Assembly: GCF_003402235.1 (NCBI RefSeq)
Contig: NZ_QEWO01000004.1
Location: 248,001-312,000 of the forward strand
DNA: 64,000 bases
Reading direction: 5' to 3'
Origin: Parahaliea mediterranea
Lineage (GTDB): Bacteria > Pseudomonadota > Gammaproteobacteria > Pseudomonadales > Halieaceae
The position numbers and the translations under genes are program-made. The notes below the pieces were generated by a model, which was not told where the DNA came from, ran no database searches, and worked only from the letters and a program-made list of their open reading frames with translations. Positions 17,261-27,588 of the stretch are shown one piece after another (the first letter of the stretch is position 1; every line of letters begins with the position of its first letter).

Positions 17261-17452
17261 ATTGCAATTACCCGAAACCCCATCACCTGCCCCTACTGCG
17301 GCGAGTCCATTGACGTACTGATTGACCAGCAGGACGCCGGCGACCAATACATTGAAGACTGCCAGGTGTGCTGCCAGCCTATTGTGTTCACGCTGATGAT
17401 CGACGAGGCTGGGGAACCAACACTGACGGTACAGGCGGAAAACGATGTTTAA
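17261..17452 (+). CDS. CPXCG-motif cysteine-rich small protein
   Basis: The frame reads ITCPYCGESIDVLID, then YIEDCQVCCQPIVF and ends at TAA 17450-17452. Two CxxC knuckles would form a zinc ribbon, as in the short (about 60-residue) CPXCG family of unknown function common in Gammaproteobacteria. There is no ATG/GTG/TTG in frame at a sensible place. ATT at 17261, 7 nt after AGGAG (17249-17253), is the best start. Alternatively TTG 17262 in another frame (LQLPETP) joins if one base is missing in the CCCC at 17278-17281. The stop overlaps the start of the next gene, so the two are coupled. Confidence 0.7.
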   Translation: MAITRNPITCPYCGESIDVLIDQQDAGDQYIEDCQVCCQPIVFTLMIDEAGEPTLTVQAENDV

Positions 17453-18092
17453 GCACTTCAGCACGGCAACGGGAAACTGGCGCGCCACTGCGCTGGTGGC
17501 CGCTGGCCTGGCGGTCTGTCTTTCGGCGCCGGGGGCGCTGGCGGCGGATGAAACAGCGGGCCATTCAACGGCCGAAGCTACGACTGACTCAAAGGCTCAC
17601 TCAACGACTCTGGCACCGCCAGCCAGTGCGGTGAGCGAGCAGGTTGTGAACTACCACCCCCTGCGCCCATTGATCGCCACGGCGGGCACGCTGCAGGCGG
17701 GCGGTGTTGAGGAACTGGCGGCGCTTGGGTTTCGCACGATTATCGATTTGCGCACACCACCGGAGGGCACCGCCAGTGAGACGGCGGCTGTGGAGCGGGC
17801 CGGCCTGCGCTATGTGAACCTGCCCCAGGGCGGCGCGTGGCCCGGCAGCAATGACGTTGCGCAGTTCCAGCGCCTGCTGGAGGAAGCGGAGCCGCCGGTG
17901 ATGGTGCACTGCGCATCCGGCAACCGGGTGGGCGCCCTGTGGGCGGCCCTGCGCCTTAAGCAGGGGGCCGACCTGGATACAGTGCGCAGCGAGGCCTATG
18001 CCATTGGCCTGAAGCCGGCCCGCGACAGCCAGCTGCGCGATTATGCCGCCGGCCTGGAATCGCCAAGCAATACAGCCCCGGCCAGCCAATAG
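17445..18092 (+). CDS. Exported protein-tyrosine-phosphatase-like protein
   Basis: This 215-residue protein has a signal peptide (about residues 1-33, hydrophobic core ALVAAGLAVCLSAPGALA). A dual-specificity-phosphatase-like domain follows: AGTLQAGGVEELAALGFRTIIDLRTPPEG and the active-site-like loop VHCASGNRVGALW. The loop has four residues between Cys and Arg instead of the five of canonical PTPs, as in DUF442/beta-lactamase-hydrolase-like proteins, so phosphatase activity is uncertain. It would act in the periplasm. The start ATG overlaps the end of the CPXCG gene. Function is unknown. Confidence 0.75.
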   Translation: MFKHFSTATGNWRATALVAAGLAVCLSAPGALAADETAGHSTAEATTDSKAHSTTLAPPASAVSEQVVNYHPLRPLIATAGTLQAGGVEELAALGFRTIIDLRTPPEGTASETAAVERAGLRYVNLPQGGAWPGSNDVAQFQRLLEEAEPPVMVHCASGNRVGALWAALRLKQGADLDTVRSEAYAIGLKPARDSQLRDYAAGLESPSNTAPASQ

Positions 18093-18281
18093 CCCTGCGC
18101 GGCCAACACCGGCTGTAACGAAGGGCGCGCCCCGCGTAAATCCCCCGCTCCCGCTCCGGCCGGGTTTTCCGCCTCTGCCTGCTTTGCTGAACCAGTTTGC
18201 AGTGCCGGTCGCCCGCCGGTTGGTAAACGCCGCGCCGGCGCGTTAAATGGCTGCTCCTGCTGCACAAAGGAAGGAACCGCC

Positions 18282-19112
18282 ATGACAAGAAAAATCGCCT
18301 TCATCACCGGCGCCAGCCGCGGCATCGGCGCCGCCACCGCTGTGGAGTTCGCGCGCCGGGGCTATGACCTGGCGCTGACCGCGCGCACCCTCAAGGACGG
18401 CGAGCAACATGAACACGGCAGTTGGACACCCAGCGCCAGCGCCCTGCCCGGCTCGCTGGAAGCTACCGCGGCCGCCGCCAGGGCCCACGGTGCCGAGGTA
18501 TTGCTGCTGCGTTCGGACATTCTGGACACCCCCTCGGTGCTGGCGGCGGCCGATGCGGCCCTGGCGCACTTTGGCCGTGTGGATGTGCTGTTCAACAACG
18601 CCTGCTACCAGGGCCCCGGCAATATGCAGCGGGTGCTGGATGTGGCGGTAGAACAGGCAGAGAAGATCTATCGCGGCAACGTGTTAACGCCATTGGCGCT
18701 GGTGAAGCAGCTGCTGCCCGGCATGCTTGAGCGCCGCTCGGGCGCGGTGATCAACATGGTGTCGGGCTCGGCCCTGAACGATCCACCCGCTCCCGCCGAC
18801 GAGGGTGGCTGGGGCTTTGCCTACCCATCCTCCAAGGCGGCGCTGATCCGCATGATGCCCGCCCTGCGGGTGGAGCACCCGGACAGCGGCGTGCGCTTTT
18901 TCTCGGTGGAACCGGGTTTTGTGCTGACCGAAGTGATGAAAGCCAACGGCTTCGACGACAAAATCGCCGCCCGCTTCAACCCCACCGCGCCCGAGGCCAT
19001 TGCCGACATTATCTACTGGCTGGCCGAAGACGCAGCGGCCATGGAGCAGCACCAGCGCGCCGTTGTGTTTGCGCCACAGTTGCATAAAAAGCTGTTCGGG
19101 GAGGGCCACTGA
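18282..19112 (+). CDS. SDR family oxidoreductase
   Basis: This 276-residue short-chain dehydrogenase has the cofactor motif TGASRGIG (residues 10-17), NNA in VLFNNACYQG, a catalytic Ser in MVSGSAL and YPSSK as the YxxxK pair. An unusual insertion around residues 38-58 (DGEQHEHGSWTPSASALPGS) between beta-2 and helix 3 is typical of an SDR subgroup often found in lipid catabolic clusters. The ribosome-binding site AAGGAAGG is good. Its stop overlaps the next SDR start by one base, so the two form an operon. Substrate is unknown. Confidence 0.9.
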   Translation: MTRKIAFITGASRGIGAATAVEFARRGYDLALTARTLKDGEQHEHGSWTPSASALPGSLEATAAAARAHGAEVLLLRSDILDTPSVLAAADAALAHFGRVDVLFNNACYQGPGNMQRVLDVAVEQAEKIYRGNVLTPLALVKQLLPGMLERRSGAVINMVSGSALNDPPAPADEGGWGFAYPSSKAALIRMMPALRVEHPDSGVRFFSVEPGFVLTEVMKANGFDDKIAARFNPTAPEAIADIIYWLAEDAAAMEQHQRAVVFAPQLHKKLFGEGH

Positions 19113-19879
19113 TGCTGCTGCAGGACAAGGTCGGCCTGGTGACCGGCGGTGGCAGTGGTATTGGCCGTGCGACCGCCCTCACCTTTGCCCGCGATGGCGC
19201 CCGCGTGGCGGTGGTGGATTACCACCTGGAAACGGCCCAGGAAACAGCGGACATGATCCGCCAGGCTGGTGGCGAAGCCATTGCCGTGCGCGCCAACGTG
19301 GCACAGCCGGTGGAGGTAGAGGCCATGGTCGAGCAAACCATGGCCGCCTTCGGCCGCCTGGACTGTGCCTGCAACAATGCCGCTTTCGGCGGCGGCTTTG
19401 CGCCGCTGACAGACGTTGAGGAAAAAAGCTGGCAACTCGCCCAGGATGTCACCCTGAAGGGCGTGTGGTTGTGCATGAAGTACCAGGTGCCGCAAATGCT
19501 CACCCAGGGGCGCGGCGCCATTGTCAATATCGCCTCGCTCTCCGGGGTGCGCGGCGAAGCCCTGCAGGCGCCCTACAGCGCCGCCAAAGGCGGAGTGCTG
19601 GCGCTGACCCGCACCGCCGCTGCGGAATACGCCCAGCGCGGTGTTCGCATCAACGCGGTGAACCCCGGTGGCATTCGCACGCCGGCCATTCTCAATTATT
19701 TCGCTCAGGTACCCGGTGCAGAAGAGCGCACCGCAGCCACTCACGCCATGCGCCGGCTTGGCGAACCGGAGGAGGTGGCGGATGCCGTGGCCTACCTGTG
19801 CTCTGACCGGGCCACGTTTATCACCGGCACCACTCTGGATGTGGATGGCGGCATCATGGTGAACCCGCACACGCTCTAA
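19112..19879 (+). CDS. SDR family oxidoreductase
   Basis: This 255-residue classical SDR has the glycine motif TGGGSGIG (residues 11-18), Asp in VVDYH after beta-2 (NAD preference), NNA (CACNNAAF), Ser in IASLSG and YSAAK. The C-terminal CSDRATFITGTTLDVDGG is typical of FabG-like enzymes. It is translationally coupled to the preceding SDR by the TGATG overlap. The pair may handle successive or alternative alcohol/ketone steps; nothing in the sequence fixes the substrate. Confidence 0.92.
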   Translation: MLLQDKVGLVTGGGSGIGRATALTFARDGARVAVVDYHLETAQETADMIRQAGGEAIAVRANVAQPVEVEAMVEQTMAAFGRLDCACNNAAFGGGFAPLTDVEEKSWQLAQDVTLKGVWLCMKYQVPQMLTQGRGAIVNIASLSGVRGEALQAPYSAAKGGVLALTRTAAAEYAQRGVRINAVNPGGIRTPAILNYFAQVPGAEERTAATHAMRRLGEPEEVADAVAYLCSDRATFITGTTLDVDGGIMVNPHTL

Positions 19880-19944
19880 CTGGGCAACCGCCCGACATTC
19901 GGCTCACTCAATCGCCACCTTCGGAATTTCACAATTCCGCATAG

Positions 19945-22206
<2,262 letters not shown>

Positions 22207-22437
22207 GCCCCACCCTCCGCTGCCCCGTGCCGGGGCAGCGATTCCCCACAAATGGCAAAATAAGCGGCGACCGAATCGGCAGGAGCCGGACGAGCCAAAA
22301 TACGCACAGGCACCCAGCCACAAGGCCACCCACCACAGGCGTTGTGATTTGTGCATGTGCTGTGTCCTCGGATAAGTCACGGCAAGTCGCTACAATCTAC
22401 ACCCCGCCGCACCACCCGCCCAAAGGAAAGGAACAGC

Positions 22438-23631
22438 ATGCACGACAAGGCCACCATTCCCGCTTCGGTTGTGTTTGTACTGGGCTTTACCATGATGCTG
22501 GGCCCCTTCGCCATCGACACCTACCTGCCGGCCTTCCCCCTCATTGCAGACAGCCTGGGCGTTACCATTCACCAGGTTTCGCTGAGTATTTCCATCTACA
22601 TGCTGGGTTTCGCTGTTGGCCAGCTGAGTGGCGGCGCCTTCTCCGATCGCTACGGGCGGCGGCGGGTGCTGGTCACCGGGCTGTGGGTTTTCGCCCTGGC
22701 GGCCTTTTACCTGTCGCAGGTGGACTCGCTGCAGCAGTTGCTCGCGGGCCGCTTTGTGCAGTCCGTGGGTGGCGGCTGGATTGGCGTTTCCATTCCCGCC
22801 ATTGTGCGCGACCAGGTGCAGGGCGTGCAGGCGGCCAAGCTGTTTTCCATGATCGGCATGGTGTCCATTGTGGCGCCGGCCATTGCCCCCGCCATCGGCG
22901 CGGCCATTCTGGAGGCGGGCAGTTGGGGGCTGATCTTTGTCTACCTGGGCGCCTATGCCCTGGCCATGCTGCCGCTGCTGATGGTCACCGTGTTTAGGGG
23001 GCCACGCAAACCCCGGCCACCGGCAGATGGTATCGGGTTTGTGGCGCGCTACGCTGGCGTTATCAAAACCCCCAGCGCCCTGCCCTACATCCTGTGGCAG
23101 ACGGCCTCCTTCGGTGGGCTGATTCTGTTTGTCACCTATGCGTCCTACATCTACCAGGGCCATTTCCAGCAGTCGCGCGGCATGTTCACCCTGCTGTTTG
23201 CCTGCAATATCTTTGCGATGTTTGCCTGCGTGCTGCTCAACCGGCTGCTGCTGAATCGCCTGTCTCCGCGCCCCATCAGTTACGTGGCCACCCAGGTGCA
23301 GGCGGTTGCCGCTGTTCTTCTGCTGCTGGCCGCGGTGCTGGACTGGCCGGTATTCGGCTTTCTGCCCGCCATGATGCTCTATGCCGGCACCCTGGGGGCC
23401 ATCAGCCCGAACATCCAGGCCTGCTATCTGGAATACTTCCCGCGCAGCGCCGCCTCCGCTGCCGCCGTGATGGGCACCGCCCAGTTCGGGCTGGGGGGCG
23501 CAGCGTCTGCCCTCAGTAACCTGCTGCCAGAATCCCTGCTGAGTGTAGTGATCTGCATTGCTGCCTGCGCCGCTGCCAGTTTTGCCTGCATGCGCTGGTC
23601 GCGGCGGCGCGAAGACGCCACCCTGGCCTGA
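22438..23631 (+). CDS. Bcr/CflA-family multidrug efflux MFS transporter
   Basis: This 397-residue proton-driven exporter of the DHA1 family has 12 predicted membrane segments. Diagnostic features are FAIDTYLPAFPLIADSLGV in TM1, LSISIYMLGFAVGQLSGGAFSDRYGRRRVLV (MFS motif A in loop 2-3) and RFVQSVGGGWIG in TM4. The start MHDKATIPASV follows AAAGGAAAGG. TACAAT at 22391-22396 is a likely -10. Homologues export bicyclomycin, chloramphenicol or cysteine; the substrate here is unknown. Confidence 0.92.
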   Translation: MHDKATIPASVVFVLGFTMMLGPFAIDTYLPAFPLIADSLGVTIHQVSLSISIYMLGFAVGQLSGGAFSDRYGRRRVLVTGLWVFALAAFYLSQVDSLQQLLAGRFVQSVGGGWIGVSIPAIVRDQVQGVQAAKLFSMIGMVSIVAPAIAPAIGAAILEAGSWGLIFVYLGAYALAMLPLLMVTVFRGPRKPRPPADGIGFVARYAGVIKTPSALPYILWQTASFGGLILFVTYASYIYQGHFQQSRGMFTLLFACNIFAMFACVLLNRLLLNRLSPRPISYVATQVQAVAAVLLLLAAVLDWPVFGFLPAMMLYAGTLGAISPNIQACYLEYFPRSAASAAAVMGTAQFGLGGAASALSNLLPESLLSVVICIAACAAASFACMRWSRRREDATLA

Positions 23632-23812
23632 CGCGCCCGGCCAGGCATCCGCTCAGGCAATGAAACAGGCACCACCGCGCCGCAGACGTTAACCAGCGGA
23701 CAGCGCTTTGGCGGCTACGACGCACTGCGCCAATACTTCGGCAACGCCCCGCCCGCACAGGGTGAAACCAGCTACCGCCCGGTAGCCACCCTGCTTGCCC
23801 AGCGACGGCGCG
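23632..23812 (+). other. 181-bp gap with an open frame, possible gene remnant
   Basis: Directly after the MFS stop the same frame stays open past 23800 and reads protein-like sequence (SGQRFGGYDALRQYFG, ETSYRPVATLLAQ), with no start codon or ribosome-binding site. It could be the remnant of a decayed gene or chance in GC-rich DNA. No terminator is seen. Confidence 0.25.
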
Positions 23813-24367
23813 CTATTTCACCTGCTGCTTGGCGAGCTTCCTGGCCAGGGTGCGCCGGTGCATGCCGAGCCGGCGCGCTGTTTCGGAGATGTTGAAGTCG
23901 GTCTCCGCCAGGGTCTGGTGAATACGCTCCCATTCCAGGGTTTTGATGGAGGTGGAACGGCCGGTGATGGCCACTTCGGTATTGCCCTCGGCGGTGTGGA
24001 AGGCGGCCTCGATGTCGTCGGTGTTGGAGGGTTTGGCCAGGTAGTGGCAGGCCCCCAGCTTCACCGCCTCCACGGCGGTGGCAATGCTGGCGTAGCCGGT
24101 GAGCACCACAATCAGCATGTCCGGGTCGTGCTTGTGCAGGGCCTTGACGCAGGCCAGGCCCGAGGCCTCCCCCTCCAGTTTGAGATCCACCACCGCGTAG
24201 CCGGGCTGGTGATTGGCCAGCAGGGGCAGGGCCGTGTCCAGGCTGCTGGCGGTGAGCACGGTGTAACCCCGGCGCTCGAAGGAGCGGCCCAGGGTACGGG
24301 CAAAGGCGGCGTCGTCCTCAATCAGTATCAGTGTGCGTTCAGTGGTGCCGGGCTCTACCTCAGCCAC
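23813..24367 (-). CDS. Response regulator of the RegA/PrrA/RoxR family
   Basis: This 184-residue redox response regulator has a receiver domain with acidic pocket EDD (residues 17-19), phospho-acceptor Asp61 (AVVDLKL), Thr90 and Lys112. A short linker leads to a Fis-type helix-turn-helix at about 158-181 (NISETARRLGMHRRTLARKL), which is almost invariant in RegA homologues. It lies 37 nt after its kinase gene. RegA-type regulators control respiratory oxidases in response to quinone redox state; its position behind the cyo genes fits that role. Confidence 0.93.
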   Translation of the reverse strand: MAEVEPGTTERTLILIEDDAAFARTLGRSFERRGYTVLTASSLDTALPLLANHQPGYAVVDLKLEGEASGLACVKALHKHDPDMLIVVLTGYASIATAVEAVKLGACHYLAKPSNTDDIEAAFHTAEGNTEVAITGRSTSIKTLEWERIHQTLAETDFNISETARRLGMHRRTLARKLAKQQVK

Positions 24368-24404
24368 GTTGGACTCCTTGCTTGCTTGTTATTGTCTGGG
24401 CGGT

Positions 24405-25727
24405 TCAGTCTTCTTCCAGTTCCAGCGCGGCCAGCGGCAGGCTCAGGGTCACCTCGGCCCCGCCCTGGGGGTTGTTGCGGGCGGTGAGGTCGCCGCCCAG
24501 GGTGCGCGCCACATTCACCACCAGAAACAGCCCCACACCACCGCCGGCGCGCCCCTTGGTGGACTGGTAGGGACGCCCCAGGCGCTCCAGCATATCCCGG
24601 GAAAAGCCCGGCCCGCGGTCGCGCACCACAATCAGCAGTGTATCGCCCTCGCGCGCCGCCTCAAGCCCCACCCAGTCGGGGGAGGCTTCCAGGGCATTGT
24701 CCAGCAGGTTAGTCAGGGTTTGTTTCAGTACCGAGTCCGAGGCAATGTCGAGGTCTTCACCAAAGTGGTTGTCGAAGTTCAGGTGGGTCACCGGCCGGCT
24801 GGCCTGCCATTCGGCCACCAGATCATCCAGAAATTCGCAGACGGTGGTTTCCTCCGACGACTCACCCCGGGTTTCACCGGCGCTGAGCAGGATGTCGCTG
24901 ACAATCCCCTTGCAGCGCTGCACCTGGGCCTGCATTTCCTGGATTTCCTGGTACAGGTCCGGGTCGGAGGTAAAGGCCGGCATGTAGCGCCAGTCCCCGA
25001 GAATCACGGCAATGGTGGCCAGCGGCGTGCCCAGTTCATGGGCCGCGCCAGAGGCCAGCAGGCCCATGCGCACGATGTGTTCCTCTTCCGCCGCGCGCTG
25101 GCGCAGCTCCGCCAGGCGGGCGTCGCGCTCGCGGCGGCTGTGGGTAATGCGGTGGATGAAAATCAGCAGCAACACGGCGTTCAGCACGAAGCAGATCAGC
25201 ATGCCCTGCACGTACACGCTGAACAGGCCCATGTAGTGATCCTGCGGCAGGGCCAGGGGCTGGCCGGCCACCGCCAGCCAGAGAAAGCAGCCTATAGCCA
25301 CCACCAGCAGGGTCCAGGCCCAGCGCGAGGCAAGCAACACCGCCGCCAGGCCCACCTGCAGAATGTAGAGAAACACAAAGGGGTTGGTCACCCCGCCGCT
25401 GAGGTAGAGCTGGTAGGTGAGCGTGCCCATATCCACCAGCAGGGCGAAAAACAGCTCCCAGGAATACACCGGCCGGCGAATGGACAGGCTCAGCAGGCTC
25501 AGGCCGTTAAACAACACCAGCCCCCCCAGCACCGCCAGCATCTGCTGCAGGGGCAGCTCAACGCCAAAACCGAAATAGGTGATGAGGATGGTCAGCAACT
25601 GGCCGAGCACGGCCATCCAGCGCAGCTGCGCCAGCTGCTGCATGTTCTCGCCGAGGGTGACGTCGTTCTCGGTCACCGATACCCGGTTCAGCAGGGTGGG
25701 CTTGCGGGCCGCCTGGGCTTTGTTCAT
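24405..25727 (-). CDS. Sensor histidine kinase of the RegB/PrrB/RoxS family
   Basis: This 440-residue membrane kinase has six hydrophobic segments (about residues 37-190). The quinone-site heptapeptide GGVTNPF is at 111-117, the H-box AHELGTPLATIAV has His230, and the redox cysteine is Cys272 (QRCKGIVSDIL). An HATPase_c domain with N, G1 and G2 boxes (LTNLLDNALEAS, DRGPGFS, GGVGLFLVV) follows. All hallmark RegB residues are present. It precedes the response-regulator gene and follows SURF1 after 139 nt, so it may be cotranscribed with the oxidase or have its own promoter. Confidence 0.95.
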   Translation of the reverse strand: MNKAQAARKPTLLNRVSVTENDVTLGENMQQLAQLRWMAVLGQLLTILITYFGFGVELPLQQMLAVLGGLVLFNGLSLLSLSIRRPVYSWELFFALLVDMGTLTYQLYLSGGVTNPFVFLYILQVGLAAVLLASRWAWTLLVVAIGCFLWLAVAGQPLALPQDHYMGLFSVYVQGMLICFVLNAVLLLIFIHRITHSRRERDARLAELRQRAAEEEHIVRMGLLASGAAHELGTPLATIAVILGDWRYMPAFTSDPDLYQEIQEMQAQVQRCKGIVSDILLSAGETRGESSEETTVCEFLDDLVAEWQASRPVTHLNFDNHFGEDLDIASDSVLKQTLTNLLDNALEASPDWVGLEAAREGDTLLIVVRDRGPGFSRDMLERLGRPYQSTKGRAGGGVGLFLVVNVARTLGGDLTARNNPQGGAEVTLSLPLAALELEED

Positions 25728-25866
25728 GAGCGGTTATTCACGCGGGTTATTCATGGGGATGATGCATTGGCGTTCCTTCGGCGGGCAGTATACGCCGCCG
25801 CCGGCAGGTGCGCCCAGCCACTGCCGCCCTCCGCCTGCTAGCTCGGTTCTTGTTCTGGAGCCGGCG

Positions 25867-26595
25867 TTACGGCGAGCGACGCCGCGCCTCGCGCCGCACC
25901 AGAACCACCGCCCCCGCCACCATCAACGCAAGGCCGTACCAGGTGATGGCGTACACCAGGTGGGAGTTGTGAAACTGGATCACCGTCAGCCCGCCCACTG
26001 GGCCAGCGCCGCCGGGGCTGCCGGCGGTATCGGCCGCGGCGTCGACAAAGTAGGGGGCCACGTCATCCAGCCCCCGGGCCTTGGCAATGGCGGCAACGTC
26101 CCGCGAATACCAGCGGTTTTCACCCTGCACATTGTCACGCAGCACGCCGCCACCGGGCTCGCTGATGCGCAACAGGCCGCTGACTGCCACCTCACCGGCG
26201 GGCACCGGGGCGGGCTCATCGCCCTGGTGCACAAAGCCGCGATTGACCAGCACCGTGCTGCCATCGCCTAGCTGCAGGGGGCTGAGAATCCAGTAGCCGG
26301 TGCCGAGTTCGGTAGCGCTGGCAACGCGGGTATCGAGTTGGGGAAGAAAGCGGCCGCGCAGCAGCACGTGGCGGTACTCGTCGCTGTCGCGGCTGACGCT
26401 GGGCCAGTCGGCCCGGACGGGCGGGGCAGTGGCGGGTGCGGCCACCCGCGCTTCAACGCGCTCGATCAGCTCAAGCTTCCATGCCCGGCGCTCCACCTGC
26501 CAGTTGCCCAGGGCAACAAAACCGGCAAAGGCCGCCAGCGCACACAGGGCAAGCAGGCTGTGCAGCAGGCGGCGCGGGCGAGGGTTGGCATTCAC
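25867..26595 (-). CDS. SURF1-family oxidase assembly protein
   Basis: This 242-residue inner-membrane protein has one membrane helix at each end (residues about 10-30 and 215-235) and a periplasmic domain. It shows the family motifs GNWQVERRAWKLELIERVEAR, YRHVLLRGRF, GYWILSPLQL and VLVNRGFV. SURF1 proteins deliver haem A to the active site of haem-copper oxidases. It follows cyoD by only 7 nt. A SURF1 gene inside a quinol-oxidase operon recalls the dedicated Surf1q of Paracoccus ba3 oxidase, and cyoE (haem O synthase) is absent from the operon. Confidence 0.92.
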   Translation of the reverse strand: MNANPRPRRLLHSLLALCALAAFAGFVALGNWQVERRAWKLELIERVEARVAAPATAPPVRADWPSVSRDSDEYRHVLLRGRFLPQLDTRVASATELGTGYWILSPLQLGDGSTVLVNRGFVHQGDEPAPVPAGEVAVSGLLRISEPGGGVLRDNVQGENRWYSRDVAAIAKARGLDDVAPYFVDAAADTAGSPGGAGPVGGLTVIQFHNSHLVYAITWYGLALMVAGAVVLVRREARRRSP

Positions 26596-26602
26596 AGGTG
26601 GA

Positions 26603-26962
26603 TCAGGAGGCTCCCATCATGGACGGCATCATGTTCACGTTCATGTGGTACATCACCCACAGGGAACCAAACAACGTGATGAACAGCAGCACCACGGTGA
26701 AGATCAGCGACAGCATGGTCCAGCCGCCCTGGGACTGGAAGTCCATGTGCAGGAAGTAAACCATGTGGACGACAATCTGCACCACGGCAAACGCTAGGAT
26801 GATCAGCACCGTGGCGTTGCGCGAGTCCAGCACGTTGCCCATCACCATCCAGAAGGGAATGGCAGTGAGAATGACCGAGGCGACAAAGCCGATCATGTAG
26901 CCTTTGAAGGTACTGTGCGGCGCCTCTTCGGCGTGGTCGTGATGATCGTGATGTTCGCTCAT
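26603..26962 (-). CDS. cyoD: Cytochrome bo-type quinol oxidase subunit IV
   Basis: This 119-residue small membrane subunit has a histidine-rich cytoplasmic N-terminus (HHDHHDHAEE) and three membrane helices. It shows the CyoD motifs TFKGYMIGFVASVILTAIPF and QIVVHMVYFLHMD. Subunit IV supports assembly of the CuB site. Its start overlaps the cyoC stop by 4 nt. Confidence 0.95.
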   Translation of the reverse strand: MSEHHDHHDHAEEAPHSTFKGYMIGFVASVILTAIPFWMVMGNVLDSRNATVLIILAFAVVQIVVHMVYFLHMDFQSQGGWTMLSLIFTVVLLFITLFGSLWVMYHMNVNMMPSMMGAS

Positions 26963-27588
26963 ACCATGGACCCCATCAGGTAGACGTAGGTGAAAACGCC
27001 AATCCAGATCACGTCCAGGAAGTGCCAGAACATGGACAGGCAGAAAACGCGGCGCTTGTTCTCCTGGATCAGCCCGTGCTTGCGCAGTTGCAGCAGCAGG
27101 GTCACCAGCCAGATGCAGCCGAAGGTCACGTGCAGGCCGTGGGTGCCCACCAGGGTGAAGAAGGCAGACAGGAAGCCACTGCGCTGCGGGCCGGCGCCCA
27201 CATGAATCATGTGATAGAACTCATACAGTTCAACCGCCAGGAAGCACAGGCCAAACACGCCGGTCACCGCCAGCCAGCCGATGGTGCCGCGCAGGCTGTT
27301 CTGCTGCATCTTCAGCACGGCAAAGCCGTAAGTGATGGAAGAGATCAGCAGGAAGGCGGTGTTCAGGGCCACCAGTTCCAGGTCGAACAGGTCTGCACCC
27401 GACGGGCCGCCGGCAAAGTTCAGGCTCAGCACGCCGTAGGTGGCGAACAGGGAGGCAAAGATGAGGCAGTCGCTCATCAGGTAGATCCAGAAGCCCAGCA
27501 AAGTGCCCTGGGCCGGGTGATGCTCGCCGCGTACCAGAAATTCCAGCTTGCCGTTGCCGGCGGCCGGTGTTGCTACTGCATTACTCAT
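26959..27588 (-). CDS. cyoC: Cytochrome bo-type quinol oxidase subunit III
   Basis: This 209-residue subunit has five membrane helices and the family stretches GFWIYLMSDCLIFASLFATYGVL and GTHGLHVTFGCIWLV. The C-terminal CLSMFWHFLDVIWIGVFTYVYLMGS is typical of CyoC. Length is normal. It overlaps cyoB by one base (stop/start) and cyoD by four, showing tight operon coupling. Confidence 0.96.
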   Translation of the reverse strand: MSNAVATPAAGNGKLEFLVRGEHHPAQGTLLGFWIYLMSDCLIFASLFATYGVLSLNFAGGPSGADLFDLELVALNTAFLLISSITYGFAVLKMQQNSLRGTIGWLAVTGVFGLCFLAVELYEFYHMIHVGAGPQRSGFLSAFFTLVGTHGLHVTFGCIWLVTLLLQLRKHGLIQENKRRVFCLSMFWHFLDVIWIGVFTYVYLMGSMV

